From NCBI RefSeq assembly GCF_033100095.1, contig NZ_CP136921.1, forward strand, positions 1,830,501-1,894,500: 64,000 nt of DNA, in the 5' to 3' direction. Below the pieces are notes generated by a model, which saw only the letters and a list, made by a program, of their open reading frames with translations, ran no database searches and was not told the origin of the DNA. Positions 44,774 to 54,269 of the stretch are shown here, piece by piece; the first letter of the stretch is position 1, and each line of letters opens with the position of its first letter. The DNA is from Diaphorobacter limosus (GTDB lineage Bacteria > Pseudomonadota > Gammaproteobacteria > Burkholderiales > Burkholderiaceae_C). A program made the position numbers and the translations under genes.

Positions 44774-44833
44774 GGCTGCGTCCCCCTGCCCGCATTGCAA
44801 CGCAATGCGAGAGCGGGGGGAAGCGGCGCAGCC
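44774..44833. repeat. Large imperfect hairpin between hemL and purH
   Basis: The inner stem CGCATTGC/GCAATGCG (44791-44798, 44802-44809) is extended by C5 and G6 tracts and by outer arms GGCTGCG (44774-44780) and CGCAGCC (44827-44833). It resembles a long GC-rich palindromic element I recall after genes in Comamonadaceae. It lies 22 bases past the purH stop. Confidence 0.65.
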
Positions 44834-44854
44834 GCTCAGGGGGGTGTACCGAAT

Positions 44855-46456
44855 TCAATGACGGAAGTGGCGCACGCCGGTGAAGACCATGGCCACGCCG
44901 CGCTCGTTCGCCGCGGCTATGACCTCCTGGTCGCGCATCGAGCCGCCCGGCTGGGCCACGCAGGTCGCGCCCGCGTCCACCACCACGTCCAGGCCGTCGC
45001 GGAAGGGGAAGAAGGCGTCGCTCGCCACCACGGTGTTCTGCAGGCTCAAACCAGCCGCCTGGGCCTTGATGCTGGCAATGCGCGCCGAATCCAGGCGCGA
45101 CATCTGCCCCGCACCCACGCCCATGGTCATGCCACCCTTACAGAACACGATGGCGTTGCTCTTGACGTACTTGGCGACCTTCCAGGCGAACATCAGATCC
45201 TGCATTTCCTCCTGCGTCGGCTGCTTGAGGGTGACGACCTTGACGTCGGGCAGCTGCAGCTCGTGGTTGTCTGCCGTCTGCAGCAGCAGGCCCGAGCCGA
45301 TGCGCTTGGCATCCATGGCGTTGCGGCCCTGCTCCCAGGCCGTGGCGCCGCCGGGGGCGGGAATGGCGATCTTCATCAGGCGCACATTGGCCTTGGCCTT
45401 GAAGACTTCGAGCGCCTCGGGCGTGAAGTCGGGCGCCATCAGCACCTCTACGAACTGCTGCGCAATCTTCTGCGCCGCGGCGCCATCGACGGCGCGGTTG
45501 AGCGCGATGATGCCGCCGAAGGCGCTGGTGGGGTCGGTCTGGAAGGCCTTGCTGTAGGCCTCCAGCGCGCTGGTGCCCACGGCCACGCCGCAGGGGTTGG
45601 CGTGCTTGACGATGACGCAGGCCGGAAGCTTGAAGCTCTTCACGCATTCCCAGGCTGCGTCGGCGTCGGCGATGTTGTTGTAGGACAGTTCCTTGCCCTG
45701 CAGTTGCACGCCCGTAGCGATGGAGCCGGGCGCGGGGTGCAGGTCGCGGTACCAGGCGGCGCTCTGGTGGCTGTTCTCGCCGTAGCGCAGATCCTGAACC
45801 TTGATGAAATGGCCGTTGCTCTGGCCGGGGAAGGCGCTGCGCTCGGGCACATAGGCATCGTTCAGCTTTTCTTCCTCGAACTGCACCGACGACAGGTAGT
45901 CGCTGATGGCGCCGTCGTACTGAGCGATGCGGTTGAATGCCGCCACCGACAGGGCAAAACGCAGCTTGTCGCTGAGCTTACCGTGGGCCTGCAGCTCGGC
46001 CAGCACGCCGGCGTACTGGTCGGCGGCGGTGACCACGCCCACGTCCTGCCAGTTCTTGGCGGCGCTGCGCACCATGGCCGGGCCGCCGATGTCGATATTC
46101 TCGATGGCGTCGGCCAGCGTGCAGCCGGCCTTGGCCACGGTGGCCTCGAAGGGGTAGAGGTTGACCACCAGCAGGTCTATGGTGTCAATGCCGTGCTGCT
46201 GCAAAGCCGCCATGTGCGCCGGCAGGCTGCGCCGCGCCAGCAGGCCGCCGTGTACCTTGGGGTGCAGGGTCTTGACGCGGCCGTCCAGCATCTCGGGGAA
46301 CTGCGTGACCTCGGCCACCTCGGTGACGGGCAGGCCCTCCCTGGCCAGCAGCTGGGCGGTGCCGCCGGTGGACAGCAGCCTGATGCCCAGGGCATGCAGG
46401 GCACGGGCAAATTCGACGATGCCGGTTTTGTCAGAGACGGAAAGAAGTGCGTTCAT
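44855..46456 (-). CDS. purH: Bifunctional AICAR transformylase / IMP cyclohydrolase
   Basis: A 533-residue purine enzyme for the last two steps to IMP. The N-terminal cyclohydrolase domain starts [20 protein letters not shown] with STGGTAQLL; the transformylase domain contains [11 protein letters not shown] and ends in [11 protein letters not shown]. It is complete by family length (about 520-535). It is downstream of fis on the same strand with a repeat copy in between. Terminators in both orientations follow. Confidence 0.97.
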   Translation of the reverse strand: MNALLSVSDKTGIVEFARALHALGIRLLSTGGTAQLLAREGLPVTEVAEVTQFPEMLDGRVKTLHPKVHGGLLARRSLPAHMAALQQHGIDTIDLLVVNLYPFEATVAKAGCTLADAIENIDIGGPAMVRSAAKNWQDVGVVTAADQYAGVLAELQAHGKLSDKLRFALSVAAFNRIAQYDGAISDYLSSVQFEEEKLNDAYVPERSAFPGQSNGHFIKVQDLRYGENSHQSAAWYRDLHPAPGSIATGVQLQGKELSYNNIADADAAWECVKSFKLPACVIVKHANPCGVAVGTSALEAYSKAFQTDPTSAFGGIIALNRAVDGAAAQKIAQQFVEVLMAPDFTPEALEVFKAKANVRLMKIAIPAPGGATAWEQGRNAMDAKRIGSGLLLQTADNHELQLPDVKVVTLKQPTQEEMQDLMFAWKVAKYVKSNAIVFCKGGMTMGVGAGQMSRLDSARIASIKAQAAGLSLQNTVVASDAFFPFRDGLDVVVDAGATCVAQPGGSMRDQEVIAAANERGVAMVFTGVRHFRH

Positions 46457-46487
46457 GGGGATTGCAAAGGTTTGGATTGAAATTTGA

Positions 46488-46521
46488 CTCTAGCCCTCGC
46501 CTATAAAGCGCAAGAAGCTAT
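46488..46521. repeat. Copy of the dispersed intergenic hairpin repeat (copy 6)
   Basis: Between fis and purH: CTCTAGCCCTCGCCTATAAA then GCGCAAGAAGCTAT. The stem is weak, but ends and spacing match the family. Confidence 0.5.
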
Positions 46522-46534
46522 GGTTTTGTTAGCA

Positions 46535-46768
46535 TCAGAGCAGCTTGTGATCCAGCAGCTTCTTGCGCAGCGTGTTGCGGTTCAGCCCCAGCCATTCGGC
46601 GGCGCGGGACTGATTGTTCTCGGCGTGGTGCATCACCACCTCCAGCAGCGGCCTTTCCACCAGGCGCACGACCATGTCGTAGACGCCGTCGGGCGCCTCG
46701 CCGCCCAGGTCGCGAAAGTAGCTTTGCAGGCTTTCGCGCACACATTCTTCAATATTGTGTTTGCTCAT
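46535..46768 (-). CDS. fis: Fis-family DNA-binding protein
   Basis: A 77-residue protein. The C-terminal helix-turn-helix AAEWLGLNRNTLRKKLLDHK is typical of Fis, and the N-terminal half contains LVERPLLEVVMHHAENNQSR. Fis is a nucleoid protein that bends DNA and acts at rRNA promoters and recombination sites. Its start lies inside the dusB 3' end (20-base overlap); dusB-fis linkage is conserved in proteobacteria. Confidence 0.95.
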   Translation of the reverse strand: MSKHNIEECVRESLQSYFRDLGGEAPDGVYDMVVRLVERPLLEVVMHHAENNQSRAAEWLGLNRNTLRKKLLDHKLL

Positions 46769-47804
46769 GCATTGATTCCCTCGTCTGCGGGCCTGCGTCG
46801 TCGCGCGCGGGCGGCAGCCGGTCCATCGAATCGCCCAGGGCGTCGAAATAATCGGCCACGGCCTGCCACTGCTCCGCGCAGTCCTCCATGGTGTTGATGC
46901 GTTGCCTGAAGGCCTCGCCGCCCGGCAGCGCGCGCACATACCAGGCAATGTGCTTGCGCGCGCTGCGCACGCCGCTGGCCACGCCGTACAGGCCGTAGTG
47001 ATCCTGCAGGTGCTCCAGCAGCAGGCGCCGCACCTCGGCCACCAGGGGCGGCGCCAGCTGCTCGCCGGTGGCCAGGTAATGCGCTATCTCGCGGAAGATC
47101 CAGGGCCGGCCCTGGGCCGCACGGCCGACCATGATGGCGTCGGCGCCGGTCTGCGCCAGCACGGAGCGCGCCTTTTCGGGCGAGGTGATGTCGCCATTGG
47201 CCACCACCGGCACGCGCACCGCGGCCTTCACGGCGGCAATCGTTTCGTATTCGGCCTGGCCCTTGTACCCCTGCTCGCGCGTGCGGCCGTGCACGGTGAG
47301 CATCTGCACGCCTACGGCCTCGAACTGGCGCGCCAACTGCACGGCGTTCTTCTGCTGCTGGCACCAGCCGGTGCGCATCTTCAGCGTCACCGGCACCTGG
47401 TGCGGGGCGCAGGCGGCGACGACGGCCGCGGCGATCTCCACCGCCAGCGCCTCGTTCTGCATCAGCGCCGAGCCGGCCCATTTGTTGCACACCTTCTTGG
47501 CCGGGCAGCCCATGTTGATGTCGATGATCTGGGCCCCGCGCTCCACGTTGTAGACCGCAGCCTCGGCCATCATGGCCGCGTCGGTGCCGGCGATCTGCAC
47601 GGCGATCGGGCCGGGTTCACCCTCGAGGTTGGCGCGCCGGCTGGTCTTGAGGCTGGCCCACAGGTCCCTGCGCGAGGTGACCATCTCGCTCACCGCATAG
47701 CCCGCGCCCAGCCGCTTGCACAGCTGGCGAAACGGCCTGTCCGTCACCCCCGCCATGGGGGCGACGAACAACCGATTCGCCAGGGGAATATGGCCGATAT
47801 GCAT
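46749..47804 (-). CDS. dusB: tRNA-dihydrouridine synthase B
   Basis: A 351-residue FMN enzyme that reduces uridines in the tRNA D-loop. The TIM-barrel start is LFVAPMAGVTDRPFRQLCKR; NMGCPAKKVCNKWAGSAL carries the catalytic Cys, followed by TVHGRTREQGY and the FMN-binding VVANGDITSPEKA. The ATG at 47804 (MHIGHIPL) is preferred to a longer frame. The C-terminal tail of about 15 residues past the usual end overlaps fis. Confidence 0.95.
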   Translation of the reverse strand: MHIGHIPLANRLFVAPMAGVTDRPFRQLCKRLGAGYAVSEMVTSRRDLWASLKTSRRANLEGEPGPIAVQIAGTDAAMMAEAAVYNVERGAQIIDINMGCPAKKVCNKWAGSALMQNEALAVEIAAAVVAACAPHQVPVTLKMRTGWCQQQKNAVQLARQFEAVGVQMLTVHGRTREQGYKGQAEYETIAAVKAAVRVPVVANGDITSPEKARSVLAQTGADAIMVGRAAQGRPWIFREIAHYLATGEQLAPPLVAEVRRLLLEHLQDHYGLYGVASGVRSARKHIAWYVRALPGGEAFRQRINTMEDCAEQWQAVADYFDALGDSMDRLPPARDDAGPQTRESMHEQTQY

Positions 47805-47921
47805 GTCAGGCGTTGGGGATGGGAGCACGGGTGAGGGGCGGTATTTTACCTGCTCAAAATTTCAGCAAATGAAATGGCGGCAGGGCCGCCGCGCCCATGC
47901 CTCTACACTCCCAGCCCTGCT

Positions 47922-48443
47922 ATGGAAGCCTGGATGCAACATCTGCTGAACCTGCTGGCGCTGCCGCAGTTCGGCCTCAGCACGGTATTCGTCGTGGCCT
48001 TTGTCTCGGCCACCCTGCTGCCCCTGGGCTCGGAACCGGCGGTGTTCGGCCTGGTCAAGCTGAACCCGGAACTGTTCTGGCCGGCCATCCTCGTGGCCAC
48101 GGCCGGTAACACCCTGGGCGGTGCCGTGAGCTGGTGGATGGGCCTGGGCGCGCACCAGGCCTGGGACGCGGCCAGACGGCGCCGGCGCGCCGGCCAGCCC
48201 ATCGACGCCAACGCCAAACCGCCGCGCGCGCTCACGCGCCACGAGCGCCGCGCGCGCGTCTGGCTGCGCAAATGGGGGCCCAAGACCTGCCTGCTCTCCT
48301 GGCTGCCCGTGGTGGGCGACCCGCTGTGCGCCGTGGCCGGCTGGCTGCGCATGCCGTTCTGGCCCTGCCTGATCTACATGGCCATCGGCAAGCTGGCGCG
48401 CTATACGACCATGACCGCCGGCCTGCTGTACCTGGTGCCCTGA
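47922..48443 (+). CDS. YqaA-like membrane protein (SNARE-associated/DedA superfamily)
   Basis: A 173-residue inner-membrane protein. Segments include FVVAFVSATLLPLGSEPAVFG, the re-entrant-like GNTLGGAVSWWMGLG, a basic cytoplasmic stretch with RRRRRAG and LTRHERRARVWLRKWG, and a C-terminal LPVVGDPLCAVAGWLRMPFW motif typical of YqaA/DedA relatives. Function is unsettled; relatives act in lipid translocation and membrane homeostasis. Start at ATG 47922; 47934 is also possible. Confidence 0.8.
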   Translation: MEAWMQHLLNLLALPQFGLSTVFVVAFVSATLLPLGSEPAVFGLVKLNPELFWPAILVATAGNTLGGAVSWWMGLGAHQAWDAARRRRRAGQPIDANAKPPRALTRHERRARVWLRKWGPKTCLLSWLPVVGDPLCAVAGWLRMPFWPCLIYMAIGKLARYTTMTAGLLYLVP

Positions 48444-48450
48444 CACCCCC

Positions 48451-49422
48451 TCACCGCACGGCACCCGGCGCAGGCCACAGCGCCAGCATCTCGCGCAACA
48501 GCGCGGGCGTGGCCTCGCTGCGGTACGCCACACCCAGGGGCGCCAGCGCCAGGGTCTCTGGCGCCAGGGCGATGTCCAGCAGGCACACGCCGGGCGACGA
48601 TCCGCCATGGTGCAGCGCCGGCAAGATGCTGCGCGGCACCACCGTCACGGCGCCGGGCTGGGACAGCAGGCCTTCGAGCACCGGCAGCGAGACGGTGGCG
48701 ACCGGAAACCACTGGGCCTGGGGCAGCGCGGCCAGCACCACGCGCTCGAAAATGTCGCGCACGGCAATGCTGGAGGCTGGCAGCACCCAGCGCGCCTGTG
48801 CCAGCTGCGCCAGACGCAGCTGCCGCACCCGGGCCAGCGGGTGGGACGGCGCGGCGATGAACACCGCCTCATCGGCCAGCAGCGGCGCGAAGCTATGGCT
48901 GTCAGGCAACAGCGCGGGGCGGCGGCAGAACACCGCATCCAGCGCGCCGGCGATGAGCAGCGGCAACAGGCGCGCGCCCTCGCCCTCCTGCACGTCCACA
49001 TGCACCTGCGGGTGCCGGACATAAAAGCGCGCCAGCAGCGGCCCCAGGATGACGTGCGCCGCTGCCGGAATCGAGCCCAGGCGCAGTGCGGCGCTGGCAC
49101 CCAGGCGGATGGCGGCCAGCGTCTCGGCAACATCCTCCAGCTCGCTCATCACGCCGCGCGCCGCATCTGTCAGGGCCTGACCGGCGGGCGTGGCGCGCAT
49201 GCCGCGCGCATGGCGCTCGAACAGGCGCAGATCCAGCACGCGCTCGAGCTCGGCCAGCGCCTGCGTGGCCGCGGACTGGCTCATGTCCAGGTGCTGCGCG
49301 GCCTTCATCAGCGAGCCGCTGTGCTGCAGCGTCACCAGCAGCTGCAGCTGGCGCAGGCGGCCATGGCGCAGCAGTCGTGAGAAGAGCACCCGGCTCTCCG
49401 GCAAGGTATTGGGTTTGTTCAT
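48451..49422 (-). CDS. LysR-family transcriptional regulator
   Basis: A 323-residue LysR regulator. The N-terminal winged helix-turn-helix includes GSLMKAAQHLDMSQSAATQA; the periplasmic-binding-protein-like co-inducer domain occupies about residues 110-315. It is divergent from the Bug protein and amidohydrolase genes, which it probably controls (inference from the usual LysR layout). A CTTA-N4-TAAG palindrome lies in the shared spacer. The effector is unknown. Confidence 0.92.
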   Translation of the reverse strand: MNKPNTLPESRVLFSRLLRHGRLRQLQLLVTLQHSGSLMKAAQHLDMSQSAATQALAELERVLDLRLFERHARGMRATPAGQALTDAARGVMSELEDVAETLAAIRLGASAALRLGSIPAAAHVILGPLLARFYVRHPQVHVDVQEGEGARLLPLLIAGALDAVFCRRPALLPDSHSFAPLLADEAVFIAAPSHPLARVRQLRLAQLAQARWVLPASSIAVRDIFERVVLAALPQAQWFPVATVSLPVLEGLLSQPGAVTVVPRSILPALHHGGSSPGVCLLDIALAPETLALAPLGVAYRSEATPALLREMLALWPAPGAVR

Positions 49423-49481
49423 TACTCTCCCTATCTATGCAGTTGTTTACCAGGGCGACGCGCATGATGCCATCGGCATTG

Positions 49482-49493
49482 CTTATACCTAAG
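49482..49493. promoter_or_regulatory. Possible LysR operator half-site
   Basis: The dyad CTTA-TACC-TAAG lies in the 185-base divergent spacer, about 115 bases before the Bug gene. Assigned only from dyad symmetry and position. Confidence 0.35.
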
Positions 49494-49607
49494 GGAAAAA
49501 TCGGCAACCCGGCCGGACAACTTTTGCCTACAGTGGCGCCACACACCCGGGCGGCGCCGCCCAACGCCAGGCGGTCGCCCAAGACAACCCATTCAAGGAG
49601 ACAAACC

Positions 49608-50636
49608 ATGCCCACCCTGCAAGCCAACCCGCAAGAGACCACCTATACCAGCCGCCTGGGCCTGAAGGCGGTGGCCATCGCCGTGCTGGCCGCCTGCGCC
49701 GCCCTGCCCCAGGCCTGGGCCCAGGGCGGTGACGGCTACCCGAACAAGCCCATCAAGCTCATCGTGCCCTTTGCCGCCGGCGGCTCCACCGACATCGTGG
49801 CGCGCATCGTGGCCGAGGGGCTGCGCAGCACCCTGGGCCAGGCCATCGTGGTGGACAACAAGGCCGGCGCGGGCGGCGTGATCGGCACCGAGGCCGTGGC
49901 CCAGGCCGCGCCGGACGGCTACACCGTGGGCATGGCCACGGTGAGCACCATGACCATCAACCCCTTCCTGTTCACGCGCGCCGAGGGCCTGCCGGCCAAG
50001 CTGACGCCGGTGGCGAATCTGGTCACCATACCGGCCGTCTACATGGTGCACCCCAGCCTGGGCGTGAAGACCTTTGACGCCTTCGTCGCCAAGGCCCGGG
50101 CCGAGCCCGGCAAGATCAGCGGCGCCGTGCCCGGCCTGGGCACGCTGGGCCATCTGCTGCTGGCCTCGTTCAACGACACGCTGAAGACCGAGATCCAGAT
50201 CGTGCCCTACCGCGGCGCCGGCCCGGCGCTGAACGACGCGCTGGCCGGCCAGGTGCAGCTCATGCCCGACCAGCTGCCGTCCGCCATGCCGCACATCAAG
50301 AGCGGCAAGCTGATTCCTTTTGTCCAGGCCTCCGACGGCCGCTCGCCCGACCTGCCCAACGTGCCCACCTTCAAGGAGCTGGGCTATGAGGGCCTGAACC
50401 AGCTGGGCATCAGCTGGTTTGGCATCGTCGTGCCCAAGAACACGCCCGCGCCCATCGTCAAGCGCCTGCAGGAGGCGGCCGTCAAGGCCACGCATCTGCC
50501 CGAGGTGCAACAGCGCCTGAAGACCGTGGGCGCCAATGCCAGCGACATGGATCAGGGCCAGTTCCCGGCCCAGATCGCGCGCGAGTCGCAGCGCAACAAG
50601 GCGCTGCTCGAGAAGATCGGCGTGAAGCCCGAGTGA
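49608..50636 (+). CDS. Bug-family (TctC-like) periplasmic solute-binding protein
   Basis: A 342-residue Bug protein. An extended N-terminal region precedes the signal-peptide core AVAIAVLAACAALPQAWAQ. The hallmarks PIKLIVPFAAGGSTDIVARI and VDNKAGAGGVIGTEAVA follow. AAGGAG lies 8 bases before the ATG. It is followed 11 bases later by an M20 amidohydrolase, so the ligand may be an N-acylated amino acid or amide that the hydrolase cleaves (inference). No TctAB genes are present. Confidence 0.92.
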   Translation: MPTLQANPQETTYTSRLGLKAVAIAVLAACAALPQAWAQGGDGYPNKPIKLIVPFAAGGSTDIVARIVAEGLRSTLGQAIVVDNKAGAGGVIGTEAVAQAAPDGYTVGMATVSTMTINPFLFTRAEGLPAKLTPVANLVTIPAVYMVHPSLGVKTFDAFVAKARAEPGKISGAVPGLGTLGHLLLASFNDTLKTEIQIVPYRGAGPALNDALAGQVQLMPDQLPSAMPHIKSGKLIPFVQASDGRSPDLPNVPTFKELGYEGLNQLGISWFGIVVPKNTPAPIVKRLQEAAVKATHLPEVQQRLKTVGANASDMDQGQFPAQIARESQRNKALLEKIGVKPE

Positions 50637-50647
50637 GCGAGGCAAGC

Positions 50648-52066
50648 ATGGAACAACTGCAGGAATTCTTCACGCGCGAGACGCCGCGCATGGCCGCGCT
50701 GGCCGACCAGATCTGGTCGCTGGCCGAGCTGCGCTATGCCGAGACGGCATCGGCCCGGCTGCACATGGACGCGCTGGCCGCCTCGGGCTTTCGCGTCACG
50801 CCGGATGTGGCCGGCATTCCCACGGCCTTCATGGCCGAGTGGGGCGACTCGGGCCCGGTGATCGCCTTTCTGGGCGAGTACGACGCCCTGTCGGGGCTGA
50901 ACCAGCAAAGCGGCGCCCTGGTGTGCACGCCATCCGTGGACAGCCCGGGCCTGGCGGGCCACGGCTGCGGCCACCACCTGCTGGGCACCTCGGCGCACTT
51001 TGCGGCGGTCGCGCTGCAGGCGCATCTGCTGGCCAGCGGCCAAAAGGCGCGCGTGCGCTACTACGGCTGCCCGGCCGAGGAGGGCGGCTCGGGCAAGACC
51101 TTCATGGCGCGCGCCGGCGTGTTCGACGACGTGGATGTGGCCCTGACCTGGCACCCGGGCAGCTTCACCAGCGTGTTCAGCCAGACCACGCTGGCCAACA
51201 TCCAGGCCAAGTTCATCTTCCACGGCAAGGCCTCGCACGCCGCGCATTCGCCGCACCTGGGGCGCAGCGCGCTGGACGCGGTGGAGCTGATGAACGTGGG
51301 CGTGAACTACCTGCGCGAGCACATGCCGTCCGACGCGCGCGTGCACTACGCCGTGACCGACTCGGGCGGCCTGTCGCCCAACGTGGTGCAGGCGCGCGCC
51401 GAGGTGCTGTACCTGATACGCGCGGCGCAGAACCACGAGGCCGCCGAGCTGTACGAGCGCGTGCAGAACGTGGCCCGCGGCGCGGCGCTGATGACCGACT
51501 GCAAGGTGGACATCGTCTTCGACAAGGCCTGCTCCAACCTGCTGCAGAACCGCACGCTGAACCAGGTGCTGTACGCCAAGCTGCTGGCCGAGGGCGCGCT
51601 CACCGTGGACGCCGGCGAGCAGGGCCAGGCCGGGCGCTTCCAGGCCACGCTGAGCAAGAACGACCTGGATGCGGTAAGCCGGCCGCTGGCCAGCGTGCTG
51701 CGCGGTCAGGTGCCCGCCGTGTTCGAGGGCGTGGCACCCTACGACCCGGCGGTCAACGAGATCCTGTTCGGCTCCACCGACGTGGCCGACGTGAGCTGGA
51801 TCACGCCCACAGTCCAGGCCTGGGTGGCCTGCTACGCCTTCGGCACGCCCATGCACTCCTGGCAGATGGTGTCGCAGGGCCAATCCGCCCTGGCCCATGC
51901 CGGCATGGTGCGCGCCGCGCGCGTGCTCACGGCCACGGCCATCGAACTGGTGAACCGGCCCGAACTCATCGCCCAGGCCCAGGCGGAGCTGCTGGAGCGC
52001 CGCCAGGGCAAGCCCTATGAGTGCCCGATACCGGGGGATGTACCCCTGCCATTCTTGCGCACCTGA
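50648..52066 (+). CDS. M20-family amidohydrolase (AbgB-like)
   Basis: A 472-residue M20D-type hydrolase. Metal ligands are visible in AGHGCGHHLLGTS, CPAEEGGSGK and the later HPGSF; the lid domain begins near GKASHAAHSPHLGRSALDAVELMNVG. Overall it resembles the p-aminobenzoyl-glutamate hydrolase subunit B group, which cleaves amide-linked conjugates. The ATG at 50648 has GAGG 6 bases upstream; a GTG at 50633 overlapping the Bug stop is the alternative. It is likely co-transcribed with the Bug gene under the LysR regulator. Substrate unknown. Confidence 0.88.
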   Translation: MEQLQEFFTRETPRMAALADQIWSLAELRYAETASARLHMDALAASGFRVTPDVAGIPTAFMAEWGDSGPVIAFLGEYDALSGLNQQSGALVCTPSVDSPGLAGHGCGHHLLGTSAHFAAVALQAHLLASGQKARVRYYGCPAEEGGSGKTFMARAGVFDDVDVALTWHPGSFTSVFSQTTLANIQAKFIFHGKASHAAHSPHLGRSALDAVELMNVGVNYLREHMPSDARVHYAVTDSGGLSPNVVQARAEVLYLIRAAQNHEAAELYERVQNVARGAALMTDCKVDIVFDKACSNLLQNRTLNQVLYAKLLAEGALTVDAGEQGQAGRFQATLSKNDLDAVSRPLASVLRGQVPAVFEGVAPYDPAVNEILFGSTDVADVSWITPTVQAWVACYAFGTPMHSWQMVSQGQSALAHAGMVRAARVLTATAIELVNRPELIAQAQAELLERRQGKPYECPIPGDVPLPFLRT

Positions 52067-52070
52067 TTTG

Positions 52071-52106
52071 ATAGCTGCTGCGCCCTATTGGCGGGCGCTA
52101 CAGGCC
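52071..52106. repeat. Copy of the dispersed intergenic hairpin repeat (copy 7)
   Basis: In the convergent gap between the amidohydrolase and rarD: ATAGCTGCTGCGCCC then GGGCGCTACAGGCC. GCGCCC (52080-52085) pairs perfectly with GGGCGC (52093-52098). Confidence 0.65.
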
Positions 52107-52113
52107 ATTTTGA

Positions 52114-52995
52114 TCAATATGTGGCCTTGGCCATGCGCTGCCACCACAGGCCTTCCACCGAGTAGCACAGCAGCGCCGCCCAGATCAGACCAAAACCCAC
52201 CAGCCGCGCGGGCGAGGCCGTCTCGCCCAGCAGCCACACACCCAGCAGAAACTGCAGCATGGGCGAGATGTACTGCAGCAGCCCCAGCGTGGCCAGCGGA
52301 ATGCGCCGCGCGCCGGCGGCGAACAGCAGCAGCGGCACGGCCGTGATCGGCCCCACGGCCAGCAGGCTGGCCAGCAAGCCGGGGCCGGCATGCGTCCAGG
52401 CCGCCTGGCCGCCCTGCCCCGTCCAGGCCAGATAGGCGAGCGCCAGCGGCACCAGCAACGCTGTCTCTAGCGACAGACCCTCCAGCGCGCCCAGCGTGGC
52501 CGTCTTGCGCAGCAGGCCGTAGAAGCCAAAGCTCAGCGCCAACGCCAGCGCCGCCCAGGGCAGGCGCCCGGTCTGCCAGGTGAGCCAGGCCACGCCCGCC
52601 GCGGCAATGCCCACGGCCAGCCACTGGCCGGGCCGGGGCCGCTCGTGCAAAAACACCGTGCCCAGCGCCACGCTGACCAGGGGCAGCATGAAATAGCCCA
52701 GGCTGGACTCGAGCACCTGGCCATTCGTCACGGCCCAGACATAGACCAGCCAGTTGCCGGCCAGCAGCAGCGCCGAGAGCGCGAACACCCTCAGCACGCG
52801 CGGCTGGCGCACCACCTGCCGCACCCAGGCCAGCTGCCGCCGCACGACCAGCAGACCCAGCAGGAACAGCAAGGACCACAGCGTGCGGTGCGCAATGATC
52901 TCCACCGGCGACACGGCGGTGAGCAGCTGGAAATACAGCGGGAACAGCCCCCAGACCACGTAGGCCAGGCTGGCATAGACGATGCCGCGATGCAT
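52114..52995 (-). CDS. rarD: EamA-family transporter RarD
   Basis: A 293-residue inner-membrane protein with ten hydrophobic segments in two EamA repeats. The RarD signature is clear: GIVYASLAYVVWGLFPLYFQ, then SPVEIIAHRTLWS, and SLGYFMLPLVSVALGTVFLHERP in the second half. Substrates of RarD are not established (chloramphenicol sensitivity and metabolite export have been proposed). The ATG at 52995 is the natural start. A terminator separates it from ychF. Confidence 0.92.
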   Translation of the reverse strand: MHRGIVYASLAYVVWGLFPLYFQLLTAVSPVEIIAHRTLWSLLFLLGLLVVRRQLAWVRQVVRQPRVLRVFALSALLLAGNWLVYVWAVTNGQVLESSLGYFMLPLVSVALGTVFLHERPRPGQWLAVGIAAAGVAWLTWQTGRLPWAALALALSFGFYGLLRKTATLGALEGLSLETALLVPLALAYLAWTGQGGQAAWTHAGPGLLASLLAVGPITAVPLLLFAAGARRIPLATLGLLQYISPMLQFLLGVWLLGETASPARLVGFGLIWAALLCYSVEGLWWQRMAKATY

Positions 52996-53000
52996 AGGGC

Positions 53001-53026
53001 AAAACGGGCGGTTAGGGCCGCCCGTT
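53001..53026 (-). terminator. Rho-independent terminator of ychF
   Basis: AACGGGCGG (53003-53011) and CCGCCCGTT (53018-53026) form a perfect 9-bp stem with a 6-base loop. Leftwards it ends in T4. It lies just past the ychF stop. Confidence 0.85.
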
Positions 53027-53030
53027 GAGG

Positions 53031-54125
53031 TTAGACGTTGAACAGGAAGTTCATCACATCGCCATCCTTGACGACATATTCCTTGCCCTCGGCGCGCATC
53101 TTGCCGGCGTCCTTGGCGCCTTGCTCGCCCTTGAACTGGATGAAGTCGTCGAAGGCGATGGTCTGGGCGCGAATGAAGCCGCGCTCGAAGTCGCCGTGGA
53201 TCACGCCGGCCGCCTGGGGCGCGGTGTCGCCGACGTGGATGGTCCAGGCACGCACCTCCTTCACGCCGGCGGTGAAATAGGTCTGCAGGCCCAAGAGCTT
53301 GAAGCCGGCGCGGATCAGGCGGTTCAGGCCGGGCTCGTCCTGGCCCATCTCGGCGAGGAACATGTCGCGGTCTTCGTCGCTCATCTCGGCCATTTCGGCC
53401 TCTATTTTTGCGCAAATGGCGACCACGGGCGCGTTCTGCGCGGCCGCGTATTCCTTCAGCTTGTCCAGCAGCGGGTTGTTCTCGAAGCCGTCCTCGGCCA
53501 CGTTGCCGACAAACATCGCCGGCTTGGCGGTGATCAGGCAGAACTGCTTCAAGAGCGGCGCGTCTTCCTTGCTGACCGCTATGGCGCGCGCCGGCTTGCC
53601 CTCGTTGAGCGCGGCCTGGATGGGCGTCAGCAACGACACCAGCTTGGCCGCCTCCTTGTCGTTGCCGCTCTTGGCGGCCTTGCTGTAGCGGTTCAAAGCC
53701 TTCTCCACCGTGGCCAGGTCGGCCAGACAGAGTTCGGTCTGGATGACCTCGATGTCGGAGATGGGATCGACCTTGCCCGCCACGTGGATCACGTTCGGGT
53801 CTTCAAAGCAGCGCACCACGTTGACGATGGCGTCGGTCTCGCGGATATGGGCCAGGAACTGGTTGCCCAGGCCCTCGCCCTTGCTGGCGCCGGCCACCAG
53901 GCCGGCGATGTCCACAAACTCGACGATGGCCGGCACCACGCGCTCGGGCGTGATGATGTCGGCCAGCTGGGCCAGGCGCGGATCGGGCACCTCGACCACG
54001 CCGGTGTTCGGCTCTATGGTGCAGAAGGGGTAGTTCTCGGCGGCGATGCCGGCCTTGGTGAGGGCGTTGAAGAGGGTGGACTTGCCCACATTGGGCAGGC
54101 CCACGATGCCGCATTGCAGGCTCAT
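53031..54125 (-). CDS. ychF: Redox-regulated ATPase YchF (Obg family)
   Basis: A 364-residue P-loop protein with G1 [15 protein letters not shown], switch [22 protein letters not shown], and a C-terminal TGS-like domain ending [16 protein letters not shown] through [15 protein letters not shown]. YchF/OLA1 hydrolyses ATP rather than GTP and associates with ribosomes and stress responses. Complete by length (363-365 residues in the family). It is divergent from the ubiquinone gene. Confidence 0.96.
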   Translation of the reverse strand: MSLQCGIVGLPNVGKSTLFNALTKAGIAAENYPFCTIEPNTGVVEVPDPRLAQLADIITPERVVPAIVEFVDIAGLVAGASKGEGLGNQFLAHIRETDAIVNVVRCFEDPNVIHVAGKVDPISDIEVIQTELCLADLATVEKALNRYSKAAKSGNDKEAAKLVSLLTPIQAALNEGKPARAIAVSKEDAPLLKQFCLITAKPAMFVGNVAEDGFENNPLLDKLKEYAAAQNAPVVAICAKIEAEMAEMSDEDRDMFLAEMGQDEPGLNRLIRAGFKLLGLQTYFTAGVKEVRAWTIHVGDTAPQAAGVIHGDFERGFIRAQTIAFDDFIQFKGEQGAKDAGKMRAEGKEYVVKDGDVMNFLFNV

Positions 54126-54269
54126 GGCAGGGCTTTCGTAAGGTAGCGAGACAAACCCGCCATTTTAAGAGCGCGGACAAATCCCGCGCGCCAAGGGTTT
54201 TCGCCGCCGCCACGGCCGGGCCGACCATCGCGGCGCCAGGGGCGGCGGGCGCATCCCTACAATTCGCAC

